A DNA stretch of 6,147 nucleotides from an uncultured Elusimicrobia bacterium (GCA_947168325.1 CAMVLN010000085.1:1-6147); one strand, 5' to 3'; numbered from the stretch's first letter, positions 1 through 6,110 are shown. Program-made: numbers and translations. Notes: a model not told the origin generated them from the letters alone.

Positions 1-44
1 TCAGTTTCGTCATTAGTTCTTTCAACTAATCTTACATTATCACC
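1..44 (-). other. Shifted-frame continuation of the kinase C-terminus
   Basis: The kinase frame reads PAGKKR-stop across seven A's (T's at 45-51 on the plus strand). If one A is omitted, reading continues as PAGKKGDNVRLVERTNDET to base 1 with no stop. The alternative shift, adding one A, stops within four codons. The polar stretch following CLNCGYVNTVPAG resembles the continuation of a zinc-ribbon tail, as in the N-terminus of thioredoxin-2 proteins, although no second Cys pair is visible before the edge. It could be a true frameshift, a sequencing or assembly error in a homopolymer, slippage, or a separate overlapping gene starting at the ATG at 74-72 (MLIQYLQVKKGDN...). Confidence 0.45.
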
Positions 45-2904
45 TTTTTTTACCTGCAGGTACTGTATTAACATATCCACAATTCAAACATACCACTATC
101 TGCTTTTTTGTACTATTATCTTCCCTATTTTCTACTTCTTTATATACATTATCATTGTCTTTTTGTCTATTTTTTTCGTTTTTTTCTATATCCATATTTT
201 TTTTAATATCATATACTGTATCATCATTTGAATATCTTTCATCTATAAGAGCAGAAGGAATATTTTCATAAAAATTATTACTTTTATTTTGTTCTTTTAT
301 TATATTAGAAGTCATTATTATATCAACACTACTATTTTTTCCAGGCAACAAATTCACAGCAATTGTTTGTTCTTTATGATCCTTTGCTACAACTTTAAAT
401 TCATATTTACCTGGGTAAAATTGATATTTAAAAGAACCTTTACCATCAGTTTTACCTATATTTTTATTATTCAACCAAACAAAAGCTCTTTCTATACAAT
501 TACCATCAATTTCTGAAATAACATTTAAGGTTAATAAAACTTTTGAGTACTCTAATCTACCTACAACTATATCTGTTTTTTCTATATTTAAATTATGAAT
601 ATTATGAGTTTTATATTTGTTATTTCCAACAAAAGCAATATCATATGTATCGACTGGCAAAGCAATCTTTATAGGCTTATCTGTAGAAATTTTTCTTTTA
701 ATATTGAAATATTTATTAAATATACTTACATATGTAACAAAAGTATCATTAAGTTCATTTTTAGATAAAACTCTGAAAGATACTATTTTATTCATCTTAA
801 CAAACATAGAAACATCAGAATCTTTAGAAACCTCTATTTCCTTCAAGGCTTCCTCATATCTTGCACTAGTATCAACCAATCTAACTTTATATTTACCAAT
901 TTTAAATAAAGTTTTTAAAGGTGTTTTCCCTCTTGGCTTATTTTCTCCTTCAACATACAACAATACTCCTTGTGGGGCAGAATCTATATTCATTTTTTTA
1001 AATAATGATCCCTTTAAACAAAAAATATTCTCTCCATTAATATTTTTTAATTCACAGTTCCAATATTTTCTATCAACATCCGAAAACATTTCTTCTACAG
1101 TAGCCTTAGTAAAATCTATATTACATTTACCCTGTTCAGTATATCCTGCAGAACTAGACCCTAAATCTTCAAAATTTTTTGAAGAAAGCTTTACAGTATG
1201 GGCTCCAGCTAATAGCTGTACATTACAAGGTGTCTTTCCCAATCTATTTCCATCAATAAAAACATCCACATCTCTAGGATTTGAATCTATATTTAAAACA
1301 AAGTCAAAAAATAGTTCTATTTTTTCCTTTCTAACTTTTTTTGTGTTTTTATATTTTTCTATTTTTATAACTCTTCTAACAGGCTTAAAACCTTCTTTTA
1401 AAGCTGTAACTATGTATACTCCAGGAATTACTTTATTAATGTGTATTGGTGAGGCTGTTGAAACATTCTTTAATAAAACTTTTTCTCCATCTTTTGAAAC
1501 CATATTAATAACTGCACCAGCAGGAACTGTATTTATAACAACATCCGGTGGATATAATTTTGTGTATATAGTTTCGCCAAAAGAAGTTAATTGTAATAAA
1601 AAAATATCTAGGACAACAAAGATAAAGAAAGCCAAAATAACAGAAAACAGAAATGTGTTTATGTTTTTTTTGGTATTATTTAATTTGGTAACTAACCAAT
1701 TCCCAACATCTTCAAAAATAGTTTTTCCTTTTTCTGTATTTTTTTGTAGTTGTTTATCATGCAGTAAATCTTTTTTTACATAAGGAACTTCTTTTTTATC
1801 GAAAAAATAATCATTGTTTTGCCCAACAATAAAATCTTGACATGTAATCTTTAGTATAGAATTATTCTTTTGAATTTCTTGAATATCTAAATTCCTAACT
1901 TTTACCATAAAATCTTCTGCCTTAATAAATTCTTCTTTCATAATTGTGTTAATAAATTTAGATAAAACAAATAAAAGTTCTTCCGTATCTATTCCTTTCA
2001 ATAATCTCCTTATATCCCTATACATTTCAACGGCTTTTTCATATCTATCTTCTCTATTCTTTTCAAGAGCTTTTGTAATCACAGCACCAACCTCACATGG
2101 AACATCCACCCCTACTTCTAGTTCAAATGCTTTTTCATTAAAATTTTTATTTAAAATTTGCTCTTTTATTTCCTGCTTTGATCCTTTATATAGCTGTTGT
2201 CCAGTTAGCATTTCATAGTACAACACGGCTATGGAAAAAATATCTGTCCTATGATCTATATCTGGAAAACCCTGTATTTGTTCAGGAGACATATATGAAT
2301 ATTTCCCTATAATAATGTGCTCAGGTATAGAATCTCTAACTTCATCAACTGTTTTTGCTATACCAAAATCACTTAATTTTACATTTCCATTAAAAGACAG
2401 TAAGACATTACTAGGAGAGATATCTCTATAAACAATACCATAACTTTTTCCAGTAACAGTATCTCTAGCAATTCTATTAGCATAATCTATAGCTTTCAAA
2501 ACACACATACAAATAAATGTAGCTATTTTCCAAGGAACTTTAACATTTATATCATTACATTTTTTAATTAATTTCTCTAAATCTACCCCATAAACATAAT
2601 CAAGAACAACATAATACGAACCATTACTACCCCGCCAAAAATGTTGCACTCTAACAATATTATCATGAATAATATTTTTAGCTATAAGTGCTTCTTTATA
2701 AAACATCTCTACAAATCTTGATTGTGAATATTCTGGAATCAATTCCTTTATTGCAACAAAATTTCTTAAACTGAAATCATATGCTAACCAAACTGTTCCA
2801 AATCCGCCAACACCTATTTGTTTGACAGTTACATACTGATTATTTATAAACAAACCTAATTTACTATTTTCTTTATCAACAAAAAAAGTCTCAATATTAT
2901 CCAT
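40..2904 (-). CDS. Membrane-anchored Ser/Thr protein kinase with PEGA repeats
   Basis: Hanks-type Ser/Thr kinase of 954 residues, probably phosphorylating cytoplasmic proteins in response to an envelope signal. Kinase domain is about residues 25-303: glycine loop IGVGGFGTV (30-38), VAIK Lys53, helix-C Glu71, catalytic loop YRDISPSN (Asp161, Asn166), DFG (179-181), SPE (206-208), Asp221 and Arg287. A hydrophobic segment at about 415-439, preceded by lysines, is the single clear transmembrane helix. Beyond it lie PEGA-like modules at about 454-516, 535-575 and 638-695 (GNRLGKTP and RGKTPL are the typical turns), another beta domain (about 705-782) and a carboxypeptidase-regulatory-like fold (about 789-864, with GKTDGKGSFKY). 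A charged Asn/Lys/Glu linker (about 870-932) ends in CLNCGYVN (Cys939, Cys942), half a zinc ribbon. The ATG is supported by AAAGG six bases upstream. The stop follows an A7 run and may be a frameshift. The kinase call is firm; ligand and targets are unknown. Confidence 0.93.
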   Translation of the reverse strand: MDNIETFFVDKENSKLGLFINNQYVTVKQIGVGGFGTVWLAYDFSLRNFVAIKELIPEYSQSRFVEMFYKEALIAKNIIHDNIVRVQHFWRGSNGSYYVVLDYVYGVDLEKLIKKCNDINVKVPWKIATFICMCVLKAIDYANRIARDTVTGKSYGIVYRDISPSNVLLSFNGNVKLSDFGIAKTVDEVRDSIPEHIIIGKYSYMSPEQIQGFPDIDHRTDIFSIAVLYYEMLTGQQLYKGSKQEIKEQILNKNFNEKAFELEVGVDVPCEVGAVITKALEKNREDRYEKAVEMYRDIRRLLKGIDTEELLFVLSKFINTIMKEEFIKAEDFMVKVRNLDIQEIQKNNSILKITCQDFIVGQNNDYFFDKKEVPYVKKDLLHDKQLQKNTEKGKTIFEDVGNWLVTKLNNTKKNINTFLFSVILAFFIFVVLDIFLLQLTSFGETIYTKLYPPDVVINTVPAGAVINMVSKDGEKVLLKNVSTASPIHINKVIPGVYIVTALKEGFKPVRRVIKIEKYKNTKKVRKEKIELFFDFVLNIDSNPRDVDVFIDGNRLGKTPCNVQLLAGAHTVKLSSKNFEDLGSSSAGYTEQGKCNIDFTKATVEEMFSDVDRKYWNCELKNINGENIFCLKGSLFKKMNIDSAPQGVLLYVEGENKPRGKTPLKTLFKIGKYKVRLVDTSARYEEALKEIEVSKDSDVSMFVKMNKIVSFRVLSKNELNDTFVTYVSIFNKYFNIKRKISTDKPIKIALPVDTYDIAFVGNNKYKTHNIHNLNIEKTDIVVGRLEYSKVLLTLNVISEIDGNCIERAFVWLNNKNIGKTDGKGSFKYQFYPGKYEFKVVAKDHKEQTIAVNLLPGKNSSVDIIMTSNIIKEQNKSNNFYENIPSALIDERYSNDDTVYDIKKNMDIEKNEKNRQKDNDNVYKEVENREDNSTKKQIVVCLNCGYVNTVPAGKKR

Positions 2905-2910
2905 AATTAA

Positions 2911-2915
2911 CCTTT
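2911..2915 (-). promoter_or_regulatory. Ribosome binding site of the kinase gene
   Basis: AAAGG on the minus strand, six bases before the ATG at 2904. It supports that start; the glycine loop then falls at residue 30, a normal distance for this family. Confidence 0.6.
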
Positions 2916-2960
2916 AACATAACTATTAAAACATTAATTTATATAATATATAAAATATAT

Positions 2961-2986
2961 AAAAAACAAATAACAAAATTATTTGT
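2961..2986 (-). terminator. Weak intrinsic terminator after tRNA-Gly
   Basis: On the minus strand ACAAATAA (2986-2979), a five-base loop TTTTG and the exact complement TTATTTGT (2973-2966) form an 8-bp stem, followed by a T run (2966-2961). It lies 35 bases past the tRNA 3' end and 57 bases before the kinase start. The stem has one G-C pair, so it would be weak and could be chance in such AT-rich DNA. The position and T-tract favour a terminator separating the tRNA transcript from the kinase gene. Confidence 0.45.
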
Positions 2987-3020
2987 ACAAAAATTTATAA
3001 AAACAATACAACCAAAACCA

Positions 3021-3091
3021 AGCGGGCAATGGGAATCGAACCCACGATTCAAGCTTGGGAAGCTCGGGTTTTACCACTAAACTATGCCCGC
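3021..3091 (-). tRNA. tRNA-Gly (anticodon CCC)
   Basis: A full cloverleaf can be drawn on the minus strand. The 7-bp acceptor pairs GCGGGCA with TGCCCGC. The D arm is GTTT/AAAC around AGTGGTA. The anticodon stem CGAGC/GCTTG contains one G-T pair. The 7-base loop TTCCCAA places CCC at positions 34-36. The variable loop has four bases, and the T arm is GTGGG/CCCAT with loop TTCGATT. The discriminator is T and the next bases are TGG, so CCA is not encoded and must be added after transcription. The anticodon reads GGG glycine codons and resembles bacterial glyU-type tRNAs. The gene lies 59 bases downstream of the tRNA nucleotidyltransferase gene and could be co-transcribed with it; I see no clear promoter of its own. 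Confidence 0.95.
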
Positions 3092-3150
3092 ATTAACTTA
3101 ACCTACAAATTTGAAATTTAAAACATACAAATAACATAAACCTATAAAAC

Positions 3151-4599
3151 CTACATTATTTTATATTTTTCCTTCAATTGTGTCAATTGAGGCTTAACAA
3201 AATTTAAGGCACTTTTCTCATCTTTTATTCTATTTTCTTCATAAGCATTATTTATTATTTTTAATAGTTCACCTATTATCTTACCCGGTTTCAAATTAAA
3301 TTTTTTCATTAAAATATTACCATCAATAATTTTATTTTTAGGTTTTCTATTAATAAAATCAAAATAATTAAATATTAGCTTGGCAACATATTTTTCTTGA
3401 CATTTTAAAATGTTTTTAGAACACACTTTAAGGTTTTTATACGAATGCCAATCAGACATTGCTAATATTAATAAATCAGGAGTATTTTCTTTTATATCTC
3501 TAAATAATCTAGTTTGTGCTTTTTTTGTGATGACTTCAGCTTTTGCTAAACTTGATGGTCTCATATGTTCGGAAATTATTGTTTTAGCAAAATTTATTTC
3601 TTTATTACTCATTTTAAGTCCTTTCATTATCTCTACCGTTTTTTTGGCACCAAGCTTTTCATGACCTAAAAATCTCATTTTATTACCAATTCTTTTAGCG
3701 GTTTCCGGTTTTGCACAATCATGAAATAGTGCAATAAACTTTAATAGATTCTTTCTAGTTATATTCTCAGAAAACTGTTTGTTTAAATGCTGTTCTAATA
3801 AATCTTTCGAATTATGAAAAAATTTATCTAATTTTATAAAAATATTTTCTAATGCTTCATAAGTTTGAAAACAATGTTGAAACAAACCTTTTGGATGATA
3901 ATAAAAATTTTTTGCAGATTTCTTCATTTTAGTAATTACAGAGAACATAGACTCCAAAAGTTTTATCTCATCCATTATAAAAACATATTGTGAAGATTTT
4001 TTATTACTAAATATTCTAAATAATTCATTTTTTATTCTTTCACCGGCAACAGAAGATATTTTTGAAGCATATTTTTTCATTAACAATAATGTTTGTTTTG
4101 AAATTTTAAAATTATACTCACTTGCAAATCTAAATGCTCTTAACATTCTCAACGGATCTTTGATAAATACATTTTTTGACATAGCTTTTATTTCTTTCGT
4201 TTTTAAATCTTTTATTCCATTACAACAATCTATTATATTTTTTTTAATATTATCAAAATTCTCTATCTTTACAGCAAGTGAATTTATAGTAAAATCTCTT
4301 TTTTTTAAATCTTGTTCTATATTTTTGCCTTGCATAAGTGATATATCAATATATCGTATATTTTGATTGTTAAAAACTGCTACTCTATAAACTTGTAAAT
4401 CACTATGCAACAAAAAACATTTCCCACTTATTAACCTAGCTAATTTTTTTGCAAAACTTTCTACATATTTTGATACAACCAAATCAATATCTAAACTTTC
4501 CTTTTTCAATAAAAAATCTCTTATGTAGCCACCAACTAAGAAAACTTCTGTATTGGTATCTTTTGCAAGTTCTATAATTTTTTTTATTTCTTTAAACAC
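3151..4599 (-). CDS. cca: tRNA nucleotidyltransferase, HD-domain type
   Basis: Class II nucleotidyltransferase of the CCA-adding/poly(A) polymerase family, 482 residues, which adds 3'-terminal nucleotides to tRNA in the cytoplasm. Motif A is LVGGYIRDFLL with metal-binding D37-I-D39. Motif C is DLKKRDFTINSLA (97-109). The nucleotide-selecting motif is KDPLRMLRAFRFA (147-159, Asp148 and Arg151). GERIKNELFRIF (186-197) closes the head and neck. An HD phosphohydrolase domain follows, with His242, H293-D294 and Asp383, then a C-terminal helical region (LKPGKIIGELLK). The start is GTG at 4599, with GGAG nine bases upstream. The ATG overlapping that site reads ATG-GAG-TAA and cannot be the start. 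Because the neighbouring tRNA lacks encoded CCA, a CCA- or partial CCA-adding role is likeliest. CC-adding, A-adding or poly(A) polymerase activity cannot be excluded by sequence alone. Confidence 0.92.
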   Translation of the reverse strand: MFKEIKKIIELAKDTNTEVFLVGGYIRDFLLKKESLDIDLVVSKYVESFAKKLARLISGKCFLLHSDLQVYRVAVFNNQNIRYIDISLMQGKNIEQDLKKRDFTINSLAVKIENFDNIKKNIIDCCNGIKDLKTKEIKAMSKNVFIKDPLRMLRAFRFASEYNFKISKQTLLLMKKYASKISSVAGERIKNELFRIFSNKKSSQYVFIMDEIKLLESMFSVITKMKKSAKNFYYHPKGLFQHCFQTYEALENIFIKLDKFFHNSKDLLEQHLNKQFSENITRKNLLKFIALFHDCAKPETAKRIGNKMRFLGHEKLGAKKTVEIMKGLKMSNKEINFAKTIISEHMRPSSLAKAEVITKKAQTRLFRDIKENTPDLLILAMSDWHSYKNLKVCSKNILKCQEKYVAKLIFNYFDFINRKPKNKIIDGNILMKKFNLKPGKIIGELLKIINNAYEENRIKDEKSALNFVKPQLTQLKEKYKIM

Positions 4600-4608
4600 T
4601 TTTATTTA

Positions 4609-4612
4609 CTCC
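4609..4612 (-). promoter_or_regulatory. Ribosome binding site fixing a GTG start
   Basis: GGAG on the minus strand lies nine bases before GTG at 4599. It decides for GTG, because the only nearby ATG (4614-4612) is followed two codons later by TAA and overlaps this site. Confidence 0.6.
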
Positions 4613-4765
4613 ATTAATTATCTAACAAATCTTAATAATATACAATTTTACTTTACACATGAAAAATACTTATCAATTTTTAATATATATATCCTGCACA
4701 TTATTAATTTAGTCTTTTTGTTTGGCAAATAAAGATATACAAAACTCTCTATTTTCTTATATATA

Positions 4766-4787
4766 TATATCAACTTTATATCAACTT
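4766..4787. repeat. 11-bp tandem duplication
   Basis: TATATCAACTT occurs twice in direct tandem (4766-4776 and 4777-4787), next to an AT dinucleotide run. It is most simply replication slippage in AT-rich spacer. A binding site cannot be excluded, but nothing else suggests one. Confidence 0.7.
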
Positions 4788-5030
4788 TCTAAATCATTAT
4801 TACTAATATTCAAACAATTAAATACTCAAAAAAATTTTTTCCCCCACTACAAAGCATAAACTAATTACTATAATTATTTACTTTATATACTTACAGCTTT
4901 TATATTTTATCATATTTTTTTATTTTGAAGTAATTTTATGAACATTTTAACGATTATTTTGCAATAAAAATATTTAAACCTTTTAATTTTTAATAATAAT
5001 ACTCTTGCTATTACAAATCCTTAAAAATTT

Positions 5031-5153
5031 TTATAAAAAATTGGTGAGTATATTTTCTAATATACCATCATTCATACATACAAGAGCAAAATTTTTTATA
5101 AACTCTTCTTTAATATTTATTTCTAATGTTTCCAATAAATATAGTTTGTTCAC
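5031..5153 (-). other. Short gene-like fragment, possible C-terminal remnant
   Basis: A 40-codon minus-strand frame from GTG at 5153 to TAA at 5033-5031, reading VNKLYLLETLEINIKEE then FIKNFALVCMNDGILENIL. I recognise no family. The amphipathic Glu/Lys/Leu pattern and Gly/Asp codons look more gene-like than the surrounding spacer. There is no ribosome binding site at the GTG, and the upstream end coincides with the proposed left end of the IS remnant. A 3' remnant of a gene cut by the element is therefore possible; chance is the main alternative. Confidence 0.25.
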
Positions 5154-5159
5154 TTTCAC
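5143..5159 (+). repeat. Candidate left terminal inverted repeat
   Basis: AGTTTGTTCACTTTCAC resembles the reverse complement of 5881-5897 (AATTTGTTTACACTAAC), with 12 of 17 matches including an unbroken TTTGTT. It lies about 50 bases before the first recognisable transposase residue. Confidence 0.35.
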
Positions 5160-5184
5160 ACAAATTAATAAAAAGGAAGGAAAA

Positions 5185-5189
5185 AGGAG
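5185..5189 (+). promoter_or_regulatory. Fossil ribosome binding site of the transposase
   Basis: AGGAG within a purine run (AAGGAAGGAAAAAGGAG, 5173-5189) just before the first transposase-like residues. It is a plausible original Shine-Dalgarno site; no intact start codon remains in frame. Confidence 0.4.
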
Positions 5190-5890
5190 ATAATATTAAA
5201 GTGTGAAAAGCAGTACAATAAAATAAAAAAATACTTTTCTAAATAAAGATACAGTTTAAGTTTTAAAAAAACAAATTTAATCAATACAATATTGTATGTA
5301 GCAAAAAATGGGGGGAACTGAAAAATTTTACCAAAAGAATATTAGATTTGACATATGATATATGAGATAAAGAACTTATTAGCAAAAAAAGGAATATTAT
5401 GTAAAATATTTGTGGGTTTACAGAAAGACAAGTAAGGATAAATTAAGAAGAATCAAGTATATAAAGCACAACGATAAAAGCAAAAACAAATGCAACAACT
5501 CAAATATAGTATTTGAATGTCAATCATTCGTGACAAAGATATTATAAAATTTAAAATAATAGATGTAAAGTACTTATAGCACATAAACTATAAAGTTGTC
5601 GTAAGAGATAGAAATAAAACCGGAAGTTAAATATATAATAATAAATATGGCATATGAAGCAAAAATCATAAGAGACAAAATAGTATAAATGGAATATAAT
5701 ACCATCAGTTCTGCCAGGAACAAACATAAAAGAACAGTTGTAGATAAAAAATATATCAAAGAAGAAATGCAGTATATATATTTGTTTAAGAATAAAAAGA
5801 TTTAGGAGAATATTCCCCAGATATAATAAACTTTATATAAGCTTTTATAGTTTTATTTATTTTGCTTTAATTTTTGATATGTTAGTGTAA
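5190..5890 (+). pseudogene. IS5-family transposase, heavily degraded
   Basis: No single frame is open, but pieces in order match an IS5-family DDE transposase. EKQYNKIKKYFSK-stop-RYSL and INTILYVAKNGG (frame of 5193-5318) correspond to the N-terminal Q-x-x-I, RYS and N-ILYV-TG motifs. WGELKNFTKRI lies at 5309-5341. MIYEIKNLLAKKGILCKIF, then VGLQKDK, lies at 5355-5432. PEVKYIIINMAYEAKIIRDK begins at about 5620. After a stop come MEYNTISSARNKHKR, DKKYIKEE and LFKNK, and then, after a +1 shift near 5797, RFRRIFPRYNKLY...FALIFDMLV-stop. The stretch 5433-5604 is too decayed to align, apart from VYKAQR. The three catalytic acidic positions appear lost: D-STIV is unrecognisable, D-K-Y-D now reads NMAYE, and the E of I-E-x-F is Tyr. 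Purine excess on this strand agrees with the orientation. It is a dead gene. Confidence 0.85.
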
Positions 5891-5897
5891 ACAAATT
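5881..5897 (-). repeat. Candidate right terminal inverted repeat
   Basis: Partner of the repeat at 5143-5159. It contains the final transposase stop codon (5888-5890). Decay and AT-richness leave the exact outer base uncertain. Confidence 0.35.
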
Positions 5898-6008
5898 TTA
5901 TCTAATTGAATTTATATTAATAATATTACCTCTTTGCTTTTACAAGTACTTCTTTACTATCTTATTATATTTATTTATTTTCATATTATATATCTCTACT
6001 TTTTTCAT
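5898..6008 (-). pseudogene. Short decayed frame, faintly glutaredoxin-like
   Basis: Minus-strand ATG at 6008-6006 reads MKKVEIYNMKINKYNK then IVKKYL. It stops at TAA (5942-5940) and then continues as KQRGNIININSIR to TAA at 5900-5898. The spacing VxIYxxxxxxYxxxxKKYL recalls the glutaredoxin start (VxIYTxxxCPYCxxAKxLL), but both active-site Cys positions would be Asn. No ribosome binding site is visible. It abuts the proposed right end of the IS remnant. It could be a 5' gene remnant or a chance frame in AT-rich DNA. Confidence 0.2.
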
Positions 6009-6087
6009 TAATTTTTACTAACTAAAATCTAGTTTTATTTAAAAAACAAATATATTACAAACTTCTAAAAATTTTACTTTACCAATT

Positions 6088-6093
6088 TATAAT
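6088..6093 (+). promoter_or_regulatory. Possible -10 element for the gene at 6111
   Basis: A perfect TATAAT lies 17 bases before the ATG at 6111 and would give a leader of about ten bases. No recognisable -35 hexamer lies at the usual spacing, and TATAAT is common by chance at this base composition. Confidence 0.3.
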
Positions 6094-6110
6094 GATAAAA
6101 TACAGAGGTT

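Larger units (their letters stand above)
4600..5140. other. AT-rich spacer without an intact gene
   Basis: About 540 bases with stops in all frames and no RNA gene that I can recognise. It contains AT dinucleotide runs (near 4684-4693 and 4758-4770), an 11-bp tandem duplication (4766-4787) and a homopolymer block A7-T6-C5 (4828-4845). It must carry the promoter of the nucleotidyltransferase gene on the minus strand. TTGATA and several TATAAT-like hexamers occur between about 4630 and 4680, but none pairs convincingly at 16-18 bases. The end near 5031-5140 overlaps a gene-like minus-strand fragment listed separately. Confidence 0.6.
5143..5897 (+). mobile_element. Degenerate IS5-family insertion sequence
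   Basis: The boundaries are taken from an imperfect 17-base inverted repeat (12 of 17 matching) that brackets the transposase remnant. The implied length of about 755 bp is slightly short for the family (about 800-900 bp), consistent with small deletions. The right repeat spans the transposase stop codon, a layout known in compact IS5-type elements. I cannot find a convincing target duplication. The presence of an IS5-type remnant is well supported; the exact ends are not. Confidence 0.5.

Noticed and set aside
289..516. Plus-strand open frame opposite the kinase C-terminal region
   Set aside because: Antisense shadow; the kinase frame is strongly supported by domains.
617..1783. Long plus-strand open frame (388 codons) opposite the kinase gene
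   Set aside because: It is antisense to the PEGA-coding part, its protein has no recognisable motif and is rich in Ser/Phe/Leu as expected from the complement of Lys/Asn/Glu-rich codons, and it has no ribosome binding site.
1946..2218. Plus-strand open frame opposite the kinase domain
   Set aside because: Antisense to conserved kinase-domain sequence; low-complexity Ser-rich translation.
2941..2969. Minus-strand promoter candidate for the kinase (TTGTTT, 17 bases, TTATAT)
   Set aside because: Both hexamers are poor and overlap the terminator T-tract; in this AT-rich stretch many equally good pairs exist. The kinase promoter is probably here, but I cannot place it.
3410..4366. Two plus-strand open frames opposite the nucleotidyltransferase gene
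   Set aside because: Both lie antisense to conserved HD or catalytic motifs and show no family likeness.
4607..4615. ATG-GAG-TAA mini-frame overlapping the nucleotidyltransferase ribosome site
   Set aside because: A two-codon frame formed by the Shine-Dalgarno sequence itself; no sign of a regulatory leader peptide.
5005..5193. Plus-strand frame of 62 codons before the transposase remnant
   Set aside because: It runs across the proposed IS end, starts without a ribosome site and has a low-complexity Ile/Phe/Ser translation; the opposite strand looks more gene-like.
5574..5759. Minus-strand hydrophobic frame of 61 codons that looks like a small membrane protein
   Set aside because: It is antisense to the best-preserved part of the transposase remnant (AYEAKIIRDK to DKKYIKEE); the hydrophobicity comes from complementing Lys/Asn/Glu/Asp-rich codons.
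4600..6110. CRISPR array, riboswitch, attachment site or replication origin in the long gene-poor region
   Set aside because: No spaced repeats, no conserved aptamer pattern, no tRNA-end duplication and no cluster of DnaA boxes could be seen; the notable content is the IS remnant.
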